Shown: positions 7,980 to 18,039, counted from the stretch's first letter. The stretch: 64,000 nucleotides of DNA from Celeribacter ethanolicus (GCF_001550095.1 NZ_LRUC01000020.1:1-64000); one strand, 5' to 3'. Numbers and translations are program-made. The notes: a model not told the origin generated them from the sequence alone.

Positions 7980-9233
7980 ATGACGAGTGAAGCTCTATTG
8001 CAAAACGACCCGGCCCCGCTTGTGGCCTGTACCGTCAGCCGGGACGTACAGAACTTCGATCTTCTGATCGAGGACATGGAGGCTGAACTGGGCGAAGCCT
8101 GGGGCGATCTCTCCTTTGAAGACGCGCGGCAGTTTTTCCGCCAACCGGAAAGCGGCGGGCTGAAATTCGTCGCCATGGCGCTCGATCATGAGGACGAGAG
8201 CCTGTTGGCGATGATCGCGGATCTGATCAAGTCGGCCAAAGCACAGAATATCAAGGTGATTCTGGTCGCCGACGAAATTTCCCCCATGGTCCTGCATCAG
8301 TTGTTGCAACTGGGTGCCGAGGATTTCATCCCCTACCCGCTGCCGGAAAACGCCCTGCATGAGGCGATCGAACGGCTGGATGCGCCGCGCAAGGTGCCCG
8401 CCATCGACTTCGTGGATGCCCGCCCGACACATGCCGGCCAAGGCGGCGGGGCGCATGGTATCGTGCTGCCGGTGCAATCCATTTCTGGCGGGGCCGGCGC
8501 CACGACCATTGCGGTCAACCTCGCCTGGGAACTCGCCAATATCGAAAAGAAAGGCCCGCAGCCGCGTGTGCTTCTGATTGATTTCAACCTGCAATACGGC
8601 TCGGTTTCGACCTATCTCGACCTGCCACGGCGCAATGCGGTCTATGAGCTTTTGTCCTCCACCGAGATGATGGATGACGACGCTTTCAAGGGCGCGTTGA
8701 TGAATTTCAACGACAAGCTTTCGGTGCTGACCTCGCCGCCGGACATCCTGCCGCTCGATTTCATCGATGCGACCGATGTGCAGCGTCTGCTCGACATGGG
8801 CCGCAAACATTTCGACTATGTCATTCTCGACATGCCGACGACGCTGGTGAGCTGGACCGAAACGGTGCTCAACGCCGCCGAATTCTATTTCGCGCCGGTC
8901 GAGCTGGATCTGCGCTCGGCCCAGAACATCCTGCGTCTGCGCAATGCGCTCAAGGCGGAGGAGCTGCCTTTCGACAAGATGCGCTTCCTGTTGAACCGGG
9001 CCCCGAAGGCGATGGATCTTTCCGCGAAGGCCCGTTTGAAACGCATGGCGGAGAACCTCGAAATCGACATCGACGTGCAATTTCCCGATGGCGGTCGCCC
9101 GGTGCGCGATGCCTGCGATCAGGGCATGCCGCTTGGTATCGAAGCCGCGAAAAATCCGCTGCGCAAGGAAATCCAGAAACTCGCGGCCTCGCTGCATGCG
9201 CGGCAGACCCAGCAACTCGAAGCGGCGCAATGA
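7980..9233 (+). CDS. cpaE: Pilus assembly ATPase-like protein CpaE/TadZ
   Basis: A 417-residue MinD/ParA-like protein that positions Tad pili at a cell site. The N-terminal part (about 10-130) resembles a receiver-like domain. The P-loop region, SISGGAGATTIAVNLAWELA (about 167-186), lacks the lysines of a normal ParA Walker A, as is common in CpaE/TadZ. LIDFNLQYGS and VILDMPTTL match the other nucleotide motifs. The 200 bases before it contain a GCCCGAC/GTCGGGC hairpin (7869-7888) and no clear gene. Confidence 0.9.
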   Translation: MTSEALLQNDPAPLVACTVSRDVQNFDLLIEDMEAELGEAWGDLSFEDARQFFRQPESGGLKFVAMALDHEDESLLAMIADLIKSAKAQNIKVILVADEISPMVLHQLLQLGAEDFIPYPLPENALHEAIERLDAPRKVPAIDFVDARPTHAGQGGGAHGIVLPVQSISGGAGATTIAVNLAWELANIEKKGPQPRVLLIDFNLQYGSVSTYLDLPRRNAVYELLSSTEMMDDDAFKGALMNFNDKLSVLTSPPDILPLDFIDATDVQRLLDMGRKHFDYVILDMPTTLVSWTETVLNAAEFYFAPVELDLRSAQNILRLRNALKAEELPFDKMRFLLNRAPKAMDLSAKARLKRMAENLEIDIDVQFPDGGRPVRDACDQGMPLGIEAAKNPLRKEIQKLAASLHARQTQQLEAAQ

Positions 9234-9269
9234 AGCCTGTCCACGGGCATGAGGTGAGAGAGCAAGACG

Positions 9270-10730
9270 ATGTTTTCGCGATATAAAAAATCCGATGGTC
9301 AAAAGGTCGCCCCGGTCAGGACCGCAACCGCTGCCCCGACCCCGACCGCCGCGCAAGATCCCGCCCCGGCGAAAGCGCCCGCCCCGGCCGCCAAGGTTCA
9401 GCGTCGCGAAGCCCCGCGCAGCGCGCAGGTTGCGCCGCAGGACAAGGAACGCCGCCGCAAGGAGCGTCTGGGCGACATCAAGGTCGAGATGCACAAGCGC
9501 CTGCTTGAGGACCTGAACCTCGCCGCTCTGGAAACCGCGCAGGAAAAGGACCTGAAATCGGAGATTTCCGACATCACGGCGGAATTCCTCGCCGATCAGG
9601 GGCTGGTGCTGAACCGCGACGAACGCATCCTGCTCAATCAGGAGCTCTACGACGAAGTGCGCGGCCTCGGGCCGCTCGAGCCGCTTTTGAAAGATGAAAG
9701 CGTCAACGATATTCTCGTCAACGGCCCGCATCAGATCTTCATCGAACGCGCCGGCAAGCTCGAACTGTCGGACATCACCTTCAAGGACGAAAAGCACCTT
9801 CTCAGGATCATCGACAAGATCGTCTCCGCCGTGGGGCGTCGGGTCGACGAATCCAACCCCTATGTCGACGCCCGTCTCAAGGACGGGTCGCGTTTCAACG
9901 CCATGGTGCCCCCCGTTGCGGTGGACGGTTCCCTCGTCTCCATCCGGAAATTCAAAAAGGACAAGCTCGGCATCGACGATCTCGTCCGGTTCGGCGCCTT
10001 TACCGAGGAAATGGCCGCCTATCTTCAGGCCGCCGTCTCCACCCGTCTCAATGTCATCGTCTCCGGCGGGACGGGCTCCGGGAAAACCACCACGCTCAAC
10101 GCCCTCTCGGGCTTCATCGACAACGATGAACGCATCCTGACGATCGAGGATACCGCGGAGCTTCAGCTTCAGCAGACCCATGTCGGCCGGATGGAAAGCC
10201 GGCCCGCCAACGTCGAGGGCAAGGGCGCCGTCACCCAGCGCGATTGTCTCCGCAACGCGCTGCGGATGCGTCCCGACCGGATCATCGTGGGTGAAACCCG
10301 CGGCGAGGAGGTGATCGACATGCTTCAGGCCATGAACACCGGCCACGACGGCTCGATGACCACGATCCACGCCAACTCGGCGCGCGATGGGGTGTCACGT
10401 CTCGAAAACATGATCGCCATGGCCGGGATCGAAATGCCTCTCAAGGCGGTGCGTTCGCAGATCGCCTCCGCCGTCAACCTGATCGTGCAGGCTTCGCGCC
10501 TTCAGGACGGTTCGCGCCGCATGGTCTCGATCACCGAAATCACCGGCATGGAGGGCGACGTGATCTCCATGCAGGAGGTGTTCCGCTTCCAGCGCACCGG
10601 CCTCACCCCCGACAACAAGATCATCGGCCATTTCACGGCGACCGGGGTCCGCAGCCACTTCTCGGAACGCTTCCGGATGTGGGGCTACGACCTGCCGCAC
10701 GCGATTTTCGAACCGACCAACCCGCGTTAA
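9270..10730 (+). CDS. cpaF: Tad pilus secretion ATPase CpaF/TadA
   Basis: A 486-residue hexameric ATPase that drives pilus assembly on the cytoplasmic side of the inner membrane. An Ala/Pro-rich N-terminus (about 1-60) precedes the type II/IV secretion ATPase core. The Walker A is [13 protein letters not shown] (about 262-274), the Asp box is TIEDTAEL, the Walker B region contains VGETRGEE, and the His box is TIHANS. It starts 36 bases after cpaE and is followed 13 bases later by tadB. Confidence 0.95.
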   Translation: MFSRYKKSDGQKVAPVRTATAAPTPTAAQDPAPAKAPAPAAKVQRREAPRSAQVAPQDKERRRKERLGDIKVEMHKRLLEDLNLAALETAQEKDLKSEISDITAEFLADQGLVLNRDERILLNQELYDEVRGLGPLEPLLKDESVNDILVNGPHQIFIERAGKLELSDITFKDEKHLLRIIDKIVSAVGRRVDESNPYVDARLKDGSRFNAMVPPVAVDGSLVSIRKFKKDKLGIDDLVRFGAFTEEMAAYLQAAVSTRLNVIVSGGTGSGKTTTLNALSGFIDNDERILTIEDTAELQLQQTHVGRMESRPANVEGKGAVTQRDCLRNALRMRPDRIIVGETRGEEVIDMLQAMNTGHDGSMTTIHANSARDGVSRLENMIAMAGIEMPLKAVRSQIASAVNLIVQASRLQDGSRRMVSITEITGMEGDVISMQEVFRFQRTGLTPDNKIIGHFTATGVRSHFSERFRMWGYDLPHAIFEPTNPR

Positions 10731-10743
10731 GGAGCCTCCCCCC

Positions 10744-11715
10744 ATGATCATTTCCCTGGAACCGGTCATTTACGGCGTCATCTTCATCGCCGTGCTGCTT
10801 CTGGTCGAAGGCATCTATCTGACCGTGTTCGGCAAGTCGATCTCGCTGAACTCCCGCGTCAACCGTCGCTACGAATTGCTCGAGAAAGGCACAGGCGACC
10901 GCGAGGAGGTGCTCAACCAGCTCCGCAAGGAGATGAGCCAGCACCTCAAGTCGCGTCAGGTTCCGCTCTATTCCGTGCTGGCCGAAAAGGCGCAGAAGGC
11001 CAATATCGCCTTCTCCCCCACCCAGCTTCTCATGGTCATGGTGCTTTTGGGCATGGTCGCCTTCGTCGGTCTGTCGATTGGCACCTCGGCCTCCCTGCCG
11101 ATCCGCATCGCCGTCTCCGTCGGCATGGGCGTCGGCGCTGTCTATGTCTGGATCCAGGGCAAAGCCAAGAAACGTCTGAGCCTGATCGAGGAACAGCTTC
11201 CCGACGCCGTCGAACTCATGGTCCGCAGCTTGCGTGTCGGCCACCCGTTCTCCAATGCGCTCACCATCGTTTCCAAGGAGGTCCCCGATCCTCTGGGCAC
11301 CGAAATGGGCGTGATCGCCGACGAGAGCGCCTATGGGCGCGACGTGGGCGAGGCGCTCAAGGATATGGCCGAACGGCTCGACATGCAGGATTTGCGCTTT
11401 CTCGCCGTCGCCGTGTCGATCCAGCAGCAATCGGGCGGCAACCTGGCCGAAGTGCTCGACGGTCTGGCCAAGGTGATCCGCTCGCGCTTCAAACTCTTCC
11501 GCCGGGTCAAGGCGATCACCGCCGAGGCGCAATGGTCCGGCAAGTTCCTCTCGGGCTTCCCGCTTCTGATGCTGCTGGCGATCAATCTGATGAAACCCGA
11601 CTATTACGACCGGGTGAAGGACACATCCGCCTTCATCCCCGCCTGTCTCGTGGTCGCGGGCTTTCTCACGGTCAACATCTTCGTGATGAAATCGCTCGTG
11701 AACATCAAGGTCTGA
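10744..11715 (+). CDS. tadB: Tad pilus inner-membrane platform protein TadB
   Basis: A 323-residue membrane protein of the type II secretion F (GspF) family, part of the platform on which CpaF acts. Membrane segments lie near 5-25, 95-135 and at the C-terminus (about 265-315). The cytoplasmic GspF domain (about 155-280) contains EEQLPDAVELMVRSLRVGH. tadC follows after 12 bases. Confidence 0.92.
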   Translation: MIISLEPVIYGVIFIAVLLLVEGIYLTVFGKSISLNSRVNRRYELLEKGTGDREEVLNQLRKEMSQHLKSRQVPLYSVLAEKAQKANIAFSPTQLLMVMVLLGMVAFVGLSIGTSASLPIRIAVSVGMGVGAVYVWIQGKAKKRLSLIEEQLPDAVELMVRSLRVGHPFSNALTIVSKEVPDPLGTEMGVIADESAYGRDVGEALKDMAERLDMQDLRFLAVAVSIQQQSGGNLAEVLDGLAKVIRSRFKLFRRVKAITAEAQWSGKFLSGFPLLMLLAINLMKPDYYDRVKDTSAFIPACLVVAGFLTVNIFVMKSLVNIKV

Positions 11716-11727
11716 GGAGGACACGCC

Positions 11728-12705
11728 ATGCAAGAGTTCTTTACCTCGCTGCTCGGCGATCAGCTCGGCCCCTTCGGGCCGCTGATCCTCGTTGGCACGC
11801 TGGGCACCGTGCTGATCCTCGTCGCCCTGCCCGCGCTTCTGAACCGCAAACGCGACCCGATGGACCGGCTCAAGGCCCAGGCCCAGGCCAGCAAGGTGGC
11901 AAACAAGAAGGCCGCGCTGCGTTATGAGGACAAGAAAGGTGCGAAGCTCGAGAAATACTCCGCCTTCCTCGAACCGCAGGACGAGGAGGAGTATTCCGCC
12001 GCTCAGCTCAAGATGATCCAGGCGGGCTATCGCGGCAAGAATGCCGTGCGTATGTTCCACTTCGCGCAATTCGCGATGGGCATCGGCGCACTGATCCTGG
12101 GCCTGCTCTTTGCCCTGCTGAAATCTTCGCAACAAGAGGTGACGCCGCGCTCGCTGGTGTTCATGGTGCTGTTCCCGGCAGTAATAGGGTACATGCTGCC
12201 GAAATACTGGGTCACCCGCCGCGTCGAGGCCCGCAAGGAAGAGATCACCAACGGTTTCCCCGACGCGCTCGATCTCATGCTGGTCTGTGTCGAGGCCGGT
12301 CAGTCGCTCGATCAGGCGATCATCCGTGTGGCCAAGGAAATCCGCTCCGGCTTCCCGGCGCTGGCCGACGAATTCGAGATCGTCTCCTATGAGATCAAGG
12401 CCGGCAAGGACAAGACCGTCGTGCTGCGCGACATGGCGGAGCGCTGCGGCGTGCCGGATGTGGCCTCCTTCGTGACCGTGCTGATCCAGTCGCAGCAATT
12501 CGGGACATCCATTGCCGACGCGCTTCGGATTTATGCCGGTGAAATGCGTGACAAACGCGTGATGCGCGCAGAAGAGGCCGCAAACAAGTTGCCTACGAAG
12601 ATGACCCTTGCCACAATGATGCTGACCGTGCCGCCGCTGCTGATCATCCTGATCGGACCGTCGGTCTATGACATCTACGTCCTGCTGTCGGAAGCCAGTT
12701 TCTGA
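11728..12705 (+). CDS. tadC: Tad pilus inner-membrane platform protein TadC
   Basis: A 325-residue partner of TadB, also of the GspF family. It has membrane segments near 10-35, 110-160 and 290-320. The central GspF domain (about 175-300) includes NGFPDALDLMLVCVEAGQSL and AEEAANKLPTKM. It is tightly linked to tadB. Confidence 0.92.
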   Translation: MQEFFTSLLGDQLGPFGPLILVGTLGTVLILVALPALLNRKRDPMDRLKAQAQASKVANKKAALRYEDKKGAKLEKYSAFLEPQDEEEYSAAQLKMIQAGYRGKNAVRMFHFAQFAMGIGALILGLLFALLKSSQQEVTPRSLVFMVLFPAVIGYMLPKYWVTRRVEARKEEITNGFPDALDLMLVCVEAGQSLDQAIIRVAKEIRSGFPALADEFEIVSYEIKAGKDKTVVLRDMAERCGVPDVASFVTVLIQSQQFGTSIADALRIYAGEMRDKRVMRAEEAANKLPTKMTLATMMLTVPPLLIILIGPSVYDIYVLLSEASF

Positions 12706-12773
12706 GCCCCTTGCCCGGGGGGCGCGAACAACCGGTTCCGGTCACAGGACCACACAAGAAGGCAAGGGACAGC

Positions 12774-13361
12774 ATGTCTCGACATCTCACGCGCGGCCGC
12801 CGATACGCCATCGGGGCTGCGCTTTTCCTCTCTCTCATGGCCGCTTGCGGCTCCGAAGACATGCTCAAGCCGCTCAGGGACAACGGCGATTATGCCCCCA
12901 CAGGCGTCGATGCCCACGCGGTCTCGGTCGACGGGCTGATCGTCGGCCACCGTCTGATGGCGGCGGGCGAATACGAACTGGCGCTCAAGGCCTATTACCG
13001 TGCCGCAGCCCATCAGGGCATGACCGTCGACACGCTCTCGGCCATCGGCTCCGCCAAGCTGCGCCTCGGGCGTCTCGGCCAGGCCGAGGCCGATCTGCGT
13101 CGTGCGATCGAGCTGGACGACGCATTCGTTCCCGCCTGGAACAACCTCGGCGTCGTGTTGATGGAGCGCGGCGTCTATGGCGAGGCTGAGCGGGTGTTCC
13201 GCACCGCCTTTGCGCTGGACAGTGGCCAATCTGCCGAAATTCGCGAAAACCTGCGCTTGGCGCTCGCAAAACTCGAAAACCCCACGTATAGTGAGGAAAA
13301 CGAGAGCAATTTCACCTTGGTGCGGCGCGGGACGAGCGAATACGAAATCCTTGCACGCTGA
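12774..13361 (+). CDS. tadD: TPR lipoprotein, TadD-like
   Basis: A 195-residue predicted lipoprotein. I choose the ATG at 12774, which has an AAGGGA site and gives a signal peptide with a SLMAAC lipobox. Tetratricopeptide repeats cover about 55-165 (LMAAGEYELALKAYYRA, then LGRLGQAEADLRRAIELDD). TadD proteins help secretin assembly or stability. It lies directly after tadC. Confidence 0.82.
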   Translation: MSRHLTRGRRYAIGAALFLSLMAACGSEDMLKPLRDNGDYAPTGVDAHAVSVDGLIVGHRLMAAGEYELALKAYYRAAAHQGMTVDTLSAIGSAKLRLGRLGQAEADLRRAIELDDAFVPAWNNLGVVLMERGVYGEAERVFRTAFALDSGQSAEIRENLRLALAKLENPTYSEENESNFTLVRRGTSEYEILAR

Positions 13362-13492
13362 GATCGTCTGAGATCCGAAAACGGACCGGCGGTCGGAACG
13401 AGGCGAAAACGAGTTGAGGCAAACTGGGGCAACAAGAGGCGCGTCGTCACAAGGCGGACTGCCCGGCTCCGAGACAGAGGATGGCAGGCACC

Positions 13493-14353
13493 ATGCGCAA
13501 CCTTCATGTGATCACGCTCGCGCTGGCGGGCTCCGTGGCCCTGACGGCCTGTCAGAAACCCTTTGGTGGCGATGTGCGCCGCGCCGACACCTCCGTGAAC
13601 GCCATTGACGGCGCCGGTCTCTCCGACATCATGCTCAACGCCGCCGATCCGGCCGAGGCGGTGAGCTATTTCTCGCGTGCAGTGGGGGAAAACCCCGACC
13701 GCATCGACCTGCAACGCGGGCTGGCGAAATCTCTGGTGCGTGCGGGCGAGACCCAGGCTGCGGTCAGCGCCTGGAAAAACGTCGTTGCGCACAAGGCCTC
13801 GACAATGGACGACCGCGTGGATTACGCCGATGCGCTGATCCGCACCGGAGCGTGGAAAGAGGCCGAGGCCCAGCTCGACGCCGTGCCGCCCACCCATGAG
13901 ACCTACAAACGCTACCGGCTCGAGGCGATGATCGCCGACAGCAATCAGGAATGGAAGAAGGCTGACAGTTTCTATCAGACTGCCGTCGGCCTGACGACCC
14001 GTCCCGCCGGTGTGCTGAACAACTGGGGCTATTCGAAACTGACCCGTGGCGAATACAGCGAAGCGGAAAAACTCTTCGCACAGGCGATCACCTATGACTC
14101 CTCGCTGTTCACCGCCAAAAACAACCTCATCCTCGCCCGTGGCGCGCAGGGCAAATACGACCTGCCGGTGATGGAGATGACCCAGACAGAGCGCGCACAG
14201 CTTCTCTACACGCTGGGGCTTGCGGCGGTGAAGGCCGGGGACGTCACCATCGGCAAGGGGCTGATCAAGGACGCCATCGACACCCATCCGCAGCATTTCG
14301 AAGCCGCCGTGCGCTCGTTGCGCGCGCTGGAAGCGAACGTCTCGAACGGCTGA
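13493..14353 (+). CDS. Second TPR lipoprotein of the tad locus
   Basis: A 286-residue predicted lipoprotein with tetratricopeptide repeats through most of its length. The start at 13493 gives a signal peptide ending in a VALTAC lipobox; an ATG at 13481 is in frame but has the ribosome site pressed against it. The WGYSKLTRGEYSEAEKLFAQAI stretch is a clear repeat. It is probably a pilus-assembly accessory like TadD. The prepilin peptidase begins seven bases after it. Confidence 0.8.
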   Translation: MRNLHVITLALAGSVALTACQKPFGGDVRRADTSVNAIDGAGLSDIMLNAADPAEAVSYFSRAVGENPDRIDLQRGLAKSLVRAGETQAAVSAWKNVVAHKASTMDDRVDYADALIRTGAWKEAEAQLDAVPPTHETYKRYRLEAMIADSNQEWKKADSFYQTAVGLTTRPAGVLNNWGYSKLTRGEYSEAEKLFAQAITYDSSLFTAKNNLILARGAQGKYDLPVMEMTQTERAQLLYTLGLAAVKAGDVTIGKGLIKDAIDTHPQHFEAAVRSLRALEANVSNG

Positions 14354-14360
14354 CCCGCGC

Positions 14361-14852
14361 ATGCTGACCCTGCCCTCTCAGGCCGCGCTCTGGTTCCTTT
14401 TGCCGGTCGCGCTGGTGTCCTTCGTCGCCGCGTTCAACGACCTGAAACGCATGAAACTGCCGAATGCCGTCGTTCTGGCCCTTGCCGCGATCTATGTGGT
14501 GATGGGACCGTTTCTGCTGCCGTTCGATCAGTATCTCTGGGGCTTTGCCCATGCCGCGGTGATGTATGTCGTCGCACTCTTTGCCTATGCCTATCTCGGC
14601 GTCGGCGCGGGCGACGGGAAATTCGCCGCCGCCATGGCGATGTTCATTCCCCTCGCGGATCTCGGCGCCGTTCTGACGCTCTTTGCCGCTTTCCTGCTGG
14701 GCGCCTTCTTCGCCCATCGCCTGTTGCGTGCCCTGCCGCCGGTGCGGCGCGCCACGCCGGACTGGATCTCCTGGGAGCATCGCAAATTCCCAATGGGGCT
14801 GGCGCTTGCCGGAACGATGATCAGCTATCTTGGGCTCGCGATCCGTTTCTGA
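14361..14852 (+). CDS. cpaA: Prepilin peptidase CpaA/TadV
   Basis: A 163-residue integral membrane aspartic peptidase that removes the leader from the Flp pilin. The two catalytic aspartates are visible in FNDLKRMKLPN (Asp27) and GVGAGDGKFAA (about Asp86). It lacks the methyltransferase domain of full-size PilD, as is normal for TadV. It is the last gene of the co-directional pilus run and is convergent with the next gene. Confidence 0.92.
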   Translation: MLTLPSQAALWFLLPVALVSFVAAFNDLKRMKLPNAVVLALAAIYVVMGPFLLPFDQYLWGFAHAAVMYVVALFAYAYLGVGAGDGKFAAAMAMFIPLADLGAVLTLFAAFLLGAFFAHRLLRALPPVRRATPDWISWEHRKFPMGLALAGTMISYLGLAIRF

Positions 14853-14863
14853 GGTCGCAGGCC

Positions 14864-16498
14864 TTATTCTTTCACCACCGGATAAACCAGCATCATCGGA
14901 TCGCGCAGCGGCGCGCGCAATGTCAGCCCCGCACTCTCCAGCCCGGCCAGCACACGGCGCGCCACTCCCGGATCGACCGGGCAGGTCGGCACGATGATGG
15001 CATCCGCGTTCTCCACCCCCGGCGTGCCGGAATAATACCACGGCGCACCGCCTTTCAGCGGGGCAAAATCCCCGAAAATCCAGATCGCGGAGGCAAGATC
15101 GGCGACAAAGAACTGGCTTGTCGCCGGAAAATTGAACGGCGGTTCCTTCAGCCGGTCCGCCATATAACGATGCACGGCCAGATCTCCTAACTGAAGCGCA
15201 CAATGCGGCATGCTCTCGCCGAGGAATTCGAGCGGCGCGAACACCTTCTCGTCACCGGCATAGGGGGCAAGTTCCGGATGGCGCGCAGCAAGGTTTTCAC
15301 GCGTCAGCATCATCGACGCCCGCCGCTCAGAAACAAACAGATCATCCAGACCCGCGCGGTCCGCGAAAGGCGGCACATAACCTTCCGTTTTCACAACGAG
15401 ATTATGAAAAGGGCTGGTGACGATATTCTGCAACGAGGGCGCGATGAGGGCGAAGGCCACAAGCGCCAGCGCGGCAATGGCACCGCGCGCATCGGTGTTG
15501 AACAGAACCCGCCGCCCGCGCTCAGGCCGTTCCGCCAGAAGCAGGATGCACAAGAGGATGAGCCATTGCGGATCGTTGCCGAAATTCTGGTAGGTGACAT
15601 AGACGAAGCCCGGCGCCAGCAGCAAAAGCAACAGCCCCGTACGGTCGCGCCCCGCCTGTCGCAGCACGATGATCGACAGGATCAGCGTGAGCGTCCCGAT
15701 CAGGAACCGGGGCGCGTTTAACACGTCAACGAAGGACACGCCGGGGGCCGCACGGTTCCCCGAACGGGTGACCGTCAGCAGATCGGCGACATAGGCCGGA
15801 AAGAACTCCGTGCCGTAAATCGCCACCATCGCCAGAGCGACGGCGAGACCGCTCATCAGTCCCGCGAACAGACTGCGCCAGGCCCCGCGCAGCACGAAGC
15901 CAAACGCCACCGGCAGCACGAACCCCACGAAATAAGTCGGCTTGATCAGCGCCAGAACCGCCAGCATCAGCCCTGCGATCACGCCGTCAATCAGCGGGGC
16001 TTTGTCCCCGTCCCGTTCCGGCAGCACCGCCAGAAGCACCGCGATGAAGGACGCGACCCAGGCCCAGCGGTTGTAATACATCGCCACGGAGATCGCGGTG
16101 ACATTCTCGCCATGCACCAGAGCGAGGATCATCGCCACCGCCACCACGCCAAAGCCCCAGGCCGCAAGCCCCGTGAGCCGTGAAAGCGCGACACGCGCAA
16201 CCAGCGGTGCGAACAGCACGGCGATCAGAACCTGCGCAGCGACAAAGGCCTGCCCGACGCCCAGCCCCGCATCCATCATCCAGCGGATCGGCAGAAAGGC
16301 GAAAATCCCGATGGGAGTGGAGAAATCCAGATGCGGCACCTGCCCCAGCCCCATGCGCAGCAGCACGTCCACCATATGCGTGGCGTCGCCCTCGTGTTGC
16401 GTGAGATAGAGCCCGCCTTTGGCAAGCCCTGCCCCGCCCAGAACAAGGATCAGAACCGCAAGAAATACGATGTATCTTATCGGAGAAATTCGCCCCAT
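14864..16498 (-). CDS. Polytopic membrane protein, GT-C glycosyltransferase-like
   Basis: About 544 residues with ten or so membrane segments in the first 390 and a soluble C-terminal part of about 150. I prefer the ATG at 16498, which follows an AGGCAGGG site; an ATG at 16516 also fits. The first periplasmic loop carries acidic HEGDATHM, where GT-C glycosyltransferases place their catalytic Asp. The overall shape (many helices, Asp in loop 1, soluble C-terminal domain) suggests a polyprenyl-linked glycosyltransferase. No family signature is firm, and the function is unassigned. Confidence 0.6.
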   Translation of the reverse strand: MGRISPIRYIVFLAVLILVLGGAGLAKGGLYLTQHEGDATHMVDVLLRMGLGQVPHLDFSTPIGIFAFLPIRWMMDAGLGVGQAFVAAQVLIAVLFAPLVARVALSRLTGLAAWGFGVVAVAMILALVHGENVTAISVAMYYNRWAWVASFIAVLLAVLPERDGDKAPLIDGVIAGLMLAVLALIKPTYFVGFVLPVAFGFVLRGAWRSLFAGLMSGLAVALAMVAIYGTEFFPAYVADLLTVTRSGNRAAPGVSFVDVLNAPRFLIGTLTLILSIIVLRQAGRDRTGLLLLLLAPGFVYVTYQNFGNDPQWLILLCILLLAERPERGRRVLFNTDARGAIAALALVAFALIAPSLQNIVTSPFHNLVVKTEGYVPPFADRAGLDDLFVSERRASMMLTRENLAARHPELAPYAGDEKVFAPLEFLGESMPHCALQLGDLAVHRYMADRLKEPPFNFPATSQFFVADLASAIWIFGDFAPLKGGAPWYYSGTPGVENADAIIVPTCPVDPGVARRVLAGLESAGLTLRAPLRDPMMLVYPVVKE

Positions 16499-16661
16499 CT
16501 GCCCTGCCTTATTCATTTTTGCGAAAGGTTATGGCCAAACACTCCGCATTGCAAATCCGTGCCGGTGAAACCGCGCGAAAATCTTGGCTTTATGTACGGG
16601 TCTCCGTAGACTGTCGGCAAAAGCACAAGCCTGCGAACAGGCACAACAGAGGGCAGCCACC

Positions 16662-17978
16662 ATGACCATGATGGAACCGACACCGAACGTGATCGCACCC
16701 GTCGCACCGAAGCGCGCCGAGGAGACCGGCCTGTCGCCGGTGATGATGCGCGACATCGTGTTGAAAACCATGTTCCGCACCAATCTCGAACAGGTCTCGC
16801 GCCTCTCGATGGCGCTGTGCCTGCCGGTGTCGATCACGCAGGATCTGGTTGACCGTGCCCGCGAACAGGGGCTTGTCGAGGCCACCGGCACGATGCATGC
16901 GGGCGCGGGCTCCGAGATGGGATTTCGCCTTTCCGATACCGGCAAGGCGCGCGCGCTCGATGCGCTGTCGCAGTCGGAATATTACGGTGCGATGCCGATC
17001 CCGCTTGAGATTTATGCCGAGCAGGTGAAACGCCAGTCCGTGCGGAACATGAAGGTGACACGCGATGCGCTTCTGGGCGCGATGGGCCATCTGATCCTGC
17101 CCCCGAACCTTCTCGATCAGCTCGGGCCTGCGGTGGGTGCGGGGCGTTCGATCCTGATGTACGGCCCGCCGGGCAACGGGAAATCCTCGATTTCCAACGG
17201 CATTCGCGACGCGCTCGGCGATCTGATCTATGTGCCGCGCGCGATCGAGTACAACGGGTCGGTCATCACGGTTTACGACCCCCTTATGCATGTCAAACGC
17301 GAGGATGCGGAGGACAATCCCAATGCGCTCAGGAAAACCTCCAATCGCTTCGACCGGCGCTATGTGCGCTGTGAGCGGCCCTCTGTTGTGACCGGCGGTG
17401 AGCTGTCGCTCAACATGCTCGATCTGGTCTACAACCCCACCGCACGGACCTATCAGGCGCCTTTGCAGCTCAAATCCACCGGCGGGATTTTCATCGTCGA
17501 CGACCTTGGCCGCCAGGAAGAACCGCCACAAAAGCTCGTCAACCGCTGGATCGTTCCGCTCGAAGAGAGCAAGGATATTCTGGCGCTCCAGTCCGGTGAA
17601 AAATTCGAAGTGCCGTTCGACACGCTGGTGATTTTCTCTACCAACTTCCACCCGAACAAGATCTTCGACACCGCCGCCCTTCGCCGGATTTTCTACAAGA
17701 TCAAGATCGACGGGCCGGATCAGGCGGGGTTCCTGAAAATCTTCGCCATGGTCGCGCGCAAGAAAAAGATGCCGCTCAACGAGGAGGCGCTGGTCTACCT
17801 GCTCAAGGAAAAATACCCGACCATCGACAATGTCTACGCCAACTATCAGCCGGTCTTCCTGATCGACCAGATCATTTCGATCTGCGACTTCGAGGGCATC
17901 CCCTATCAGATGACGCCGGAGCTGATGGAACGGGCCTGGGCGAACATGTTCGTCGAAGAAAGCGAATTCGCGCACTAG
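16662..17978 (+). CDS. AAA-family ATPase next to the tad locus
   Basis: A 438-residue ATPase. The start at 16662 follows GAGGGC. The N-terminal 110 residues resemble a winged-helix-like domain. The AAA core has Walker A YGPPGNGKSS (about 165-174), Walker B GGIFIVDDLG (about 273-282), and a sensor region with FSTNFHPNKIFDTAALRRIF (sensor Asn, Arg finger). It is MoxR/ATPase-like and possibly works as a chaperone or remodeler. It lies just after the tad genes on the same strand but is separated from them by a - strand gene, so a pilus role is a guess. Confidence 0.75.
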   Translation: MTMMEPTPNVIAPVAPKRAEETGLSPVMMRDIVLKTMFRTNLEQVSRLSMALCLPVSITQDLVDRAREQGLVEATGTMHAGAGSEMGFRLSDTGKARALDALSQSEYYGAMPIPLEIYAEQVKRQSVRNMKVTRDALLGAMGHLILPPNLLDQLGPAVGAGRSILMYGPPGNGKSSISNGIRDALGDLIYVPRAIEYNGSVITVYDPLMHVKREDAEDNPNALRKTSNRFDRRYVRCERPSVVTGGELSLNMLDLVYNPTARTYQAPLQLKSTGGIFIVDDLGRQEEPPQKLVNRWIVPLEESKDILALQSGEKFEVPFDTLVIFSTNFHPNKIFDTAALRRIFYKIKIDGPDQAGFLKIFAMVARKKKMPLNEEALVYLLKEKYPTIDNVYANYQPVFLIDQIISICDFEGIPYQMTPELMERAWANMFVEESEFAH

Positions 17979-18015
17979 TTTTGGACTTTAAGCCATCAGA
18001 AAGCCCTGAGCACAG

Positions 18016-18039
18016 CAAAAGAGGCCCCGCAGGGCCTCT
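18016..18039 (-). terminator. folD terminator
   Basis: An 8-bp stem, AGAGGCCC (18020-18027) with GGGCCTCT (18032-18039), has a four-base loop. On the - strand it is followed by TTTT, so it terminates folD. It also lies 42 bases after the convergent AAA ATPase gene. Confidence 0.8.

Noticed and set aside
5400-10370. Long - strand open frames (5400-7931 and 7995-10370) opposite the tad genes
   Set aside because: Antisense shadows; the sequences are rich in His, Arg and Gly with no domain, while the + strand carries the complete pilus proteins.
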